The position numbers and the translations under genes were made by a program. 36,991 nucleotides of DNA from an uncultured Algibacter sp. (lineage in GTDB: Bacteria; Bacteroidota; Bacteroidia; Flavobacteriales; Flavobacteriaceae), in assembly GCF_905480415.1 (NCBI RefSeq), contig NZ_CAJQQI010000049.1, forward strand, positions 1 to 36,991, read 5' to 3'. A model generated the notes under the pieces. It did not search any database. It had not been told where the DNA came from and saw only the letters and a program-made list of their open reading frames with translations. Each line of letters begins with the position of its first letter. Positions within the stretch are counted from its first letter, which is position 1. Positions 32,068-36,991 of the stretch are shown here, in pieces.

Positions 32068-32133
32068 AATCCCGACGAAAATAGGGATCTCATAATTATT
32101 ATTACATTTAAAGATTCTCGCCCAAGCGAGAAT
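32068..32133. repeat. intergenic double-hairpin repeat between rpsP and rimM
   Basis: ATCCC (32069-32073) and GGGAT (32084-32088) form one short stem, and ATTCTCGC-CCAA-GCGAGAAT (32114-32133) a second, perfect one. The wording (CCCGACGAAAATAGGGATCTC, then GATTCTCGC...GCGAGAATGA) resembles a repeat I recall from many flavobacterial intergenic regions; copy number could not be tested. Confidence 0.5.
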
Positions 32134-32150
32134 GAAAAAATTAGCTTTCT

Positions 32151-32681
32151 ATGAAAAAAGAAGATTGTTTTTACTTAGGTAAAATTGTAAAAAAATACAG
32201 TTTTAAAGGTGAGGTTTTAGCGAAATTAGACACCGACCAACCTGAAATTTACGAAAACTTAGATGCTATATTTTTAGAATTAAGAAACAACCTTGTGCCC
32301 TTTTTTATTGAAAGCTCACAATTACATAAGTCTGAATTGCTTCGAATAAAATTTGAAGATGTGGATGTCGAATCCGATGCCGACGCGATTATGAAAAGCG
32401 GATTATACCTACCACTTGACCTACTCCCTAAACTCGAGGGTAATAAATTCTACTTTCATGAAGTTATGGGATTCACTATTGAAGATGTTAATTTCGGGAA
32501 TGTTGGGATTTTAAAAGCTATAAATGATTCAACAGCACAATCTCTTTTTGAAATTGATAGAGATGGTATTGAAATTCTAATTCCGATGAATGATGAATTT
32601 ATAGTTAAGGTCGATAGAGCCAATAAAACTATTCTTGTTGAAACTCCTGAAGGCTTAATTGATTTATATTTAGAAGAATAA
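32151..32681 (+). CDS. rimM: ribosome maturation factor RimM
   Basis: A 176-residue protein with the two RimM domains: an N-terminal beta-barrel (FYLGKIVKKYSFKGEVLAKL, residues 7-26) and a C-terminal PRC barrel (FYFHEVMGFTIEDVNFGNVG, and EILIPMNDEFIVKVD). It binds S19 and aids 16S rRNA processing. It lies downstream of rpsP as in many genomes but behind a terminator and repeat. The next gene starts two bases after its stop, so these two are coupled. Confidence 0.93.
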   Translation: MKKEDCFYLGKIVKKYSFKGEVLAKLDTDQPEIYENLDAIFLELRNNLVPFFIESSQLHKSELLRIKFEDVDVESDADAIMKSGLYLPLDLLPKLEGNKFYFHEVMGFTIEDVNFGNVGILKAINDSTAQSLFEIDRDGIEILIPMNDEFIVKVDRANKTILVETPEGLIDLYLEE

Positions 32682-32683
32682 TT

Positions 32684-33400
32684 GTGTCTAAAAAACCCTT
32701 TAAGTTTAAAGAATTCACAATTAATCAAGATCAATGTGCTATGAAAATTGGCACTGATAGTGTTTTATTAGGTGCCTGGACATCTATTGATGAAAATCCA
32801 TTTTCAATTTTAGATATTGGAGCGGGTACAGGTGTTTTATCTTTAATGTTAGCACAACGCAGTAATGCTGAACTTATAGATGCTATTGAAATTGATGATA
32901 ATGCATTCGAACAATGTGTTGATAATTTTGAACAATCCTCTTGGGGAGATAGACTGTTTTGCTATCATGCCTCTTTGGAAGAATTTGCAGAAGAAATAGA
33001 AGATGAATACAATTTAATAATCTGCAACCCTCCTTTCTATTCTGAAGATTATAAAACTAAAAATGACCAACGCGATTTAGCACGCTTTCAAGATGCTATG
33101 CCCTTTGAACATTTACTTAAAAATGTTTCAATGTTACTTTCAGAAAATGGCTTATTTTCGGTTATCGTACCTTTTAAAGAAGAGACCCTCTTTATCAGTT
33201 TAGCTTCAAAATATAATTTATTTCTAAACAGAAAACTGCACGTTAAAGGTAATACTCGTTCAGAAATAAAACGAAGTTTAATCGAATTCTCTTTCCGAAA
33301 AAGCGAAACACTCATTGAATCTTTAATTATTGAAACTGAAAGACATCAATACACCGAAGATTACACAAATCTTACCAAAGATTTCTATTTGAAAATGTGA
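32684..33400 (+). CDS. tRNA1(Val) adenine-37 N6-methyltransferase-like protein (TrmN6/YfiC)
   Basis: A 238-residue SAM-dependent methyltransferase starting at a GTG two bases after the rimM stop. The N-terminus FKFKEFTINQDQCAMKIGTD and the SAM motif ILDIGAGTGVLSLMLAQR fit YfiC, and the catalytic NPPF motif is present (IICNPPFYSED, near residue 110). This motif marks N6-adenine or N5-glutamine methyltransferases; the TINQDQCAMKI lead favours the tRNA enzyme. It probably methylates A37 of tRNA-Val. Confidence 0.88.
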   Translation: MSKKPFKFKEFTINQDQCAMKIGTDSVLLGAWTSIDENPFSILDIGAGTGVLSLMLAQRSNAELIDAIEIDDNAFEQCVDNFEQSSWGDRLFCYHASLEEFAEEIEDEYNLIICNPPFYSEDYKTKNDQRDLARFQDAMPFEHLLKNVSMLLSENGLFSVIVPFKEETLFISLASKYNLFLNRKLHVKGNTRSEIKRSLIEFSFRKSETLIESLIIETERHQYTEDYTNLTKDFYLKM

Positions 33401-33420
33401 TTAAATCAATAAAGATTATT

Positions 33421-33428
33421 TAAATTTG
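33421..33428 (+). promoter_or_regulatory. -7 promoter box upstream of the acyl-CoA dehydrogenase gene
   Basis: TAAATTTG matches TAnnTTTG fully, 81 bases before the ATG, so the leader would be about 70 bases. No TTG lies at the standard distance upstream. Confidence 0.4.
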
Positions 33429-33509
33429 GAGCATAAAAATGATGATTTGATAAAAAAAATATCGTTTTAATAATTATTTTCCTTTATCCACTTTTTAAAT
33501 TCAGTTTTT

Positions 33510-34688
33510 ATGAAACCTGACTTATTCGAAGCACCTGATTATTACAACTTAGATGAACTGCTTACTGAAGAACATAAATTAGTTCGAGATGCTGCTCGTG
33601 AATGGGTAAAACGAGATGTCTCTCCCATTATTGAAGAGTATGCTCAAAAGGCAGAATTTCCAAAGCAAATTATTAGTGGCTTAGCCGAAATAGGTGCTTT
33701 TGGCCCTTATATCCCAATGGAATATGGTGGTGCAGGATTAGACCAAATTAGTTATGGCCTAATTATGCAAGAAATTGAACGTGGTGATTCTGGTGTACGC
33801 TCGACAGCTTCGGTACAATCGTCATTAGTTATGTATCCTATTTGGAAATATGGAAACGAGGAACAACGCCAAAAATATCTGCCAAAATTAGCAAGTGGTG
33901 AATGGATAGGTTCTTTTGGATTAACTGAACCTGATCATGGTAGTAACCCAAGCGGTATGGTAACAAATTTTAAAGATATGGGAGACCACTATCTTTTAAA
34001 TGGTGCGAAAATGTGGATTTCTAATTCTCCTTTTTGTCAAATAGCTGTGGTTTGGGCAAAAGATGAAAGCGGACGTATTCATGGGCTAATAGTTGAACGT
34101 GGCATGGAAGGCTTCTCTACACCAGAAACACATAATAAATGGTCATTAAGAGCTTCAGCTACTGGAGAACTTATTTTTGATAATGTAAAAGTGCCAAAAG
34201 AAAATTTGTTACCAAATAAATCTGGTTTAGGCGCACCACTTGGATGCTTAGACTCCGCACGCTATGGGATTGCATGGGGTGCCATTGGTGCCGCTATGGA
34301 TTGTTATGATACGGCTTTACGTTACAGTAAAGAACGTATTCAGTTTGGAAAGCCTATTGGACAATTTCAGCTTCAACAGAAGAAGCTTGCTGAAATGATT
34401 ACTGAAATTACTAAAGCACAACTTTTGGCTTGGAGATTAGGCGTTATGCGTGAAAACGGAACGGCGACTTCCGCTCAAATATCTATGGCAAAACGTAATA
34501 ATGTAGAAATGGCCATTAACATTGCTCGTGAAGCACGACAAATGCTAGGAGGTATGGGAATTAGCGGAGAATATTCTATTATGAGACACATGATGAACCT
34601 TGAAAGTGTTATTACCTATGAGGGCACACATGATATTCATTTATTGATTACAGGATTAGACATTACTGGGTTGAATGCCTTTAAATAG
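33510..34688 (+). CDS. acyl-CoA dehydrogenase, glutaryl-CoA dehydrogenase-like
   Basis: A 392-residue flavoenzyme. It matches the glutaryl-CoA dehydrogenase branch closely: SVQSSLVMYPIWKYGNEEQR, GSFGLTEPDHGSNPSGM, KWSLRASATGELIFD, SARYGIAWGAIGAAMDCYDT, RQMLGGMGISGEYSI and the catalytic base E371 in VITYEGTHDIH. Such enzymes oxidise and decarboxylate glutaryl-CoA to crotonyl-CoA in lysine and tryptophan breakdown, using FAD and passing electrons to ETF. No other genes of that pathway are adjacent. It is a single-gene unit with a probable terminator at 34780-34810. Confidence 0.9.
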   Translation: MKPDLFEAPDYYNLDELLTEEHKLVRDAAREWVKRDVSPIIEEYAQKAEFPKQIISGLAEIGAFGPYIPMEYGGAGLDQISYGLIMQEIERGDSGVRSTASVQSSLVMYPIWKYGNEEQRQKYLPKLASGEWIGSFGLTEPDHGSNPSGMVTNFKDMGDHYLLNGAKMWISNSPFCQIAVVWAKDESGRIHGLIVERGMEGFSTPETHNKWSLRASATGELIFDNVKVPKENLLPNKSGLGAPLGCLDSARYGIAWGAIGAAMDCYDTALRYSKERIQFGKPIGQFQLQQKKLAEMITEITKAQLLAWRLGVMRENGTATSAQISMAKRNNVEMAINIAREARQMLGGMGISGEYSIMRHMMNLESVITYEGTHDIHLLITGLDITGLNAFK

Positions 34689-34779
34689 ATATTATTTAAA
34701 ATCACTTCTTATTAAAGCTATTTAATTGAATTCTATGGTCTGACCAGTTGTTTAACGATACAATGGTTGTAGAAATATA

Positions 34780-34810
34780 AAAAAAGCACTTCTATTCGAA
34801 ATGCTTTTTT
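34780..34810 (+). terminator. probable terminator after the acyl-CoA dehydrogenase gene
   Basis: AAAAAAGCA (34780-34788) pairs with TGCTTTTTT (34802-34810) around a 13-base loop and ends in T residues, 91 bases past the stop. Confidence 0.65.
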
Positions 34811-34857
34811 ATGCATTTTAGGTTTTAATTTCAAAGTCTTATCTTTAAACGAAAAAT

Positions 34858-35643
34858 ATGAAATTTAAATTCTCCTTGTTATGGGTTAGTTTAGTTGGTT
34901 TTTTGTTATTTACATGTTCTGATACTTCTGAAGTAGACCCGCCTGCTGAAAACACTCAAATTAATGTTGATACTGAACAAAATGATGATGAAACTAATGA
35001 GGAAACTAACGAAGAAGAAATAAACACTTCTGGAAATAGTGCTATAAAAATTCTCTCATTGGGAGACAGTTACACTATTGGAACAAATGTATGCGGGACA
35101 TGTCGATTCCCTGTACAATTGAAGGATCGATTAAAATTAAGAGTTGAATCTGCCAATGGAATACAACTCAAAATAATAGCCAGATCAGGTTGGACAACTA
35201 CAAGTTTAATTAACGCAATAAATAGTGATAATCCATCTAACGATTACAATTTGGTAACACTTTTAATTGGCGTTAATAATCAATATCAAGACAAACCTTT
35301 TTCTTTATATGAAAAAGAATTTCCGTTACTTGTAAATACAGCTATCACTAAAGCTAAATCTGATAAAAATAAAGTTATTGTTGTATCCATTCCTGATTAT
35401 GCGTACACTCCTTTTGGGAAAGGAGACCTGAGTATATCGGAAGATATTGATGAGTATAATGATTTTGCTAAAAATTATTGCTCTCAAAGAAATATTACCT
35501 ATGTAAACATCACTGATATAACAAGACAAGGTCTAAATAACCCTGCACTTGTAGCATTTGACGGTGTACACCCTTCAGAATTAGCTTATTCTAAGTTTGT
35601 TGATAAAATACTACCATTAGCTCTGAATAAACTTAAAAATTAA
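34858..35643 (+). CDS. SGNH/GDSL-hydrolase lipoprotein
   Basis: A 261-residue lipoprotein. The lipobox is LLFTC with C20, followed by an acidic linker (about 21-60, rich in D, E, N, T) that may serve as a surface tether. The SGNH fold has S71 in LSLGDSYTIG (block I), VTLLIGVNNQYQ (block III) and D235/H238 in FDGVHPSELAYSKF (block V). A CxxC pair (VCGTCRF, near 79-82) follows block I. It probably cleaves an ester on a sugar or lipid outside the cytoplasm; the substrate is not readable. It is a single-gene unit. Confidence 0.88.
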   Translation: MKFKFSLLWVSLVGFLLFTCSDTSEVDPPAENTQINVDTEQNDDETNEETNEEEINTSGNSAIKILSLGDSYTIGTNVCGTCRFPVQLKDRLKLRVESANGIQLKIIARSGWTTTSLINAINSDNPSNDYNLVTLLIGVNNQYQDKPFSLYEKEFPLLVNTAITKAKSDKNKVIVVSIPDYAYTPFGKGDLSISEDIDEYNDFAKNYCSQRNITYVNITDITRQGLNNPALVAFDGVHPSELAYSKFVDKILPLALNKLKN

Positions 35644-35658
35644 TTCAGAATCTCAATA

Positions 35659-35685
35659 AAGCGTTTCAAAGAGAAATGCTTTTTT
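35659..35685 (+). terminator. terminator after the SGNH-hydrolase gene
   Basis: AAGCGTTTC (35659-35667) pairs with GAAATGCTT (35673-35681, one G-U pair) around a five-base loop, then runs into six T. It lies 15 bases past the stop and 15 before the next ATG. Confidence 0.8.
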
Positions 35686-35700
35686 GTTTACTTTTACTTT

Positions 35701-36600
35701 ATGTTTTCATCCAAGAAAAGATTAGATAATGCTTATAAAAATGCAAAAGTCATCGATTTTGATGATGATAGCAAGTTCATTCTTTTTAGCGATTGCCATA
35801 GGGGTGATAATAGTTTTGCAGATGATTTTGCCAATAACAGAAACATATATTTTCATGCTTTAAAGCATTATTACGATCAAGGATTTCAGTATTGCGAATT
35901 AGGTGATGGTGATGAGCTTTGGGAAAACCTATCATTTGATTCTATCTTGAATGCTCATAGAAATGTATATATGCTCATGAAGTTGTTTCATAAGCGTAAT
36001 CGTTTACACATGATATGGGGAAACCATGACATGGTTTATAGAAACCCGAATTATGTAAAGAAACATTTATCCACTTATTTTGAACCCAAAGTTGATGAAA
36101 ACATTGAGCTTTTTAGTAATATTACCTATCATGAAGGTCTTGTTTTAAAACATTGTATGACAGGACAAGAATTATTTTTAACTCATGGACACCAAGCGGA
36201 TTGGTGGAATTTTTTGTTTTGGAAATGGAGCAGATTTATGGTAAGAGTATTATGGAAACCCTTAAATGTTATGGGAATTGCGGACCCTACAAGCCCTGCT
36301 AAAAACTACAAAGAACTTATTAAGATTGAGCGCAGAACCAAAAAGTGGATTACCGAAAACAATAATTTAATTACAATTGTTGGGCATACCCACAGACCAC
36401 GTTTTCCTGAACCTGGAAATATTGCATTTTTTAATGATGGTAGTTGCGTGCACCCCAGAAGTATTACGGGAATTGAGATTGAAAACGGTGCCATTTCATT
36501 GATTAAATGGCAAATAGCAACAAAGGACGATGGCACACTTCAAATTGTAAAGGATTTACTTGAAGGCCCTGTTAAGTTATTAGATTATAAGACTGAATAA
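35701..36600 (+). CDS. calcineurin-like metallophosphoesterase
   Basis: A 299-residue protein with the metallophosphoesterase motifs in order: LFSDCHRGD (about 28-36, replacing the common DxH), CELGDGDELWEN (GDxxD), MIWGNHDMVY (GNHD), LFLTHGHQADWW and TIVGHTHRPRFPE (GHTH). These bind two metals in the active site. There is no signal peptide. The LTHGHQAD/GHTH pattern is similar to UDP-2,3-diacylglucosamine hydrolase-type enzymes, but the sequence is not clearly LpxH, so the substrate is left open. The next gene starts nine bases after its stop. Confidence 0.85.
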   Translation: MFSSKKRLDNAYKNAKVIDFDDDSKFILFSDCHRGDNSFADDFANNRNIYFHALKHYYDQGFQYCELGDGDELWENLSFDSILNAHRNVYMLMKLFHKRNRLHMIWGNHDMVYRNPNYVKKHLSTYFEPKVDENIELFSNITYHEGLVLKHCMTGQELFLTHGHQADWWNFLFWKWSRFMVRVLWKPLNVMGIADPTSPAKNYKELIKIERRTKKWITENNNLITIVGHTHRPRFPEPGNIAFFNDGSCVHPRSITGIEIENGAISLIKWQIATKDDGTLQIVKDLLEGPVKLLDYKTE

Positions 36601-36608
36601 AAAAATCG

Positions 36609-36991
36609 ATGATCCAAAAAAGATATGAAGGTTTTTTAAAGACACCATTTTTACGGATAAATGATGCTGTCTATAATCTCGATCAATTTAAAATCACTTC
36701 AAAATTTAATAAAATAAAGATTGCTTTAGAAAAAAATCTACGTCTTGGAAAGTATGTTGAGCAACTCGTTTCTTTTGAACTAGCTCAGCAAAATAATATA
36801 TCCGTTTTAGCTGAAAACATACAGATTCAAGATGGTAAAATTACTTTAGGCGAACTCGATTGTTTACTTCTTAAAAATAACAAACCTATTCATCTTGAGG
36901 TTATTTATAAGTTTTACCTTTACGATGCTACTGTTGGCGAATCTGAAATAGACCATTTTATTGGACCAAATAGAAAAGATTCTTTAAAAGA
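36609..36991 (+). CDS. DUF1853 family protein, C-terminal part beyond the window
   Basis: The frame is open from the ATG at 36609 to the window end (127 codons). It begins MIQKRYEGFLKTPFLRINDA and contains LGKYVEQLVSFELAQQ, ITLGELDCLLLKNNKPIHLE and VIYKFYLYDATVGES. The GELDxLL...HLEVxxKFYL pattern is typical of DUF1853, whose acidic and Lys residues resemble the active site of PD-(D/E)xK nucleases. The function is unknown. It is probably coupled to the phosphoesterase gene nine bases upstream. Confidence 0.82.
   Translation, partial: MIQKRYEGFLKTPFLRINDAVYNLDQFKITSKFNKIKIALEKNLRLGKYVEQLVSFELAQQNNISVLAENIQIQDGKITLGELDCLLLKNNKPIHLEVIYKFYLYDATVGESEIDHFIGPNRKDSLK

Overview
The window looks like chromosome from a member of the Bacteroidota, most likely a (probably marine) Flavobacteriaceae. 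The evidence is AT-rich DNA, A-rich leaders with few Shine-Dalgarno sites, several promoters with the Bacteroidota -7 box TAnnTTTG, a DNA polymerase III alpha subunit carrying its own proofreading exonuclease, a DUF4230 protein, a DUF5777 beta-barrel and flavobacterial-type intergenic repeats. The family assignment is inference; the genus cannot be told.

Layout. Positions 1-4037 (minus): a tightly overlapping operon of an outer-membrane barrel, ruvC, hemW, a cyclase-family hydrolase, a DUF4230 protein and an MmcQ/YjbR protein cut by the window edge. 4068-6930 (plus): a flippase-like membrane protein, a GT2 glycosyltransferase and a Bax-inhibitor-1/YccA protein. 6931-8836: a repeat element, a TonB_C-like lipoprotein (minus), a decayed TonB_C fragment with three stops and a DUF456 protein. 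8837-11621 (minus): a TPR sensor kinase and LuxR-type response regulator, preceded by a 47-residue lipoprotein gene too short for routine calling. 11988-20399 (minus): a LacI-type regulator, tRNA-Asp, a DUF58 protein, a ClpP paralogue, thioredoxin and the Exo-DnaE fusion.

The most interesting region is 20578-30125 (plus), a respiratory electron-transfer locus. It encodes a six-haem surface-type lipoprotein with a collagen-like tether, an ethylbenzene-dehydrogenase-domain lipoprotein, a mono-haem lipoprotein with no methionine ligand, a DUF5777 outer-membrane barrel, a very small Tat substrate, a Tat-exported four-cluster ferredoxin, an NrfD/PsrC quinol-oxidising membrane subunit, a tail-anchored Ig-like protein, a class I cytochrome c and a glutamyl-tRNA reductase. 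No molybdopterin or other recognisable terminal reductase is present. Two transcription units start behind near-identical promoters with the same two palindromes 21 bp apart, which suggests one Crp/Fnr-type regulator. The model (inference) is that NrfD and the ferredoxin take electrons from menaquinol to periplasmic and then outer-membrane or surface cytochromes. HemA in the same unit would raise haem supply.

The last part (30230-36991, plus) is housekeeping: a lactonase-fold lipoprotein, rpsP with a long acidic tail, rimM, a TrmN6-type methyltransferase, a glutaryl-CoA-dehydrogenase-like enzyme, an SGNH-hydrolase lipoprotein, a metallophosphoesterase and the start of a DUF1853 gene. No CRISPR array, rRNA, insertion sequence or prophage was seen.
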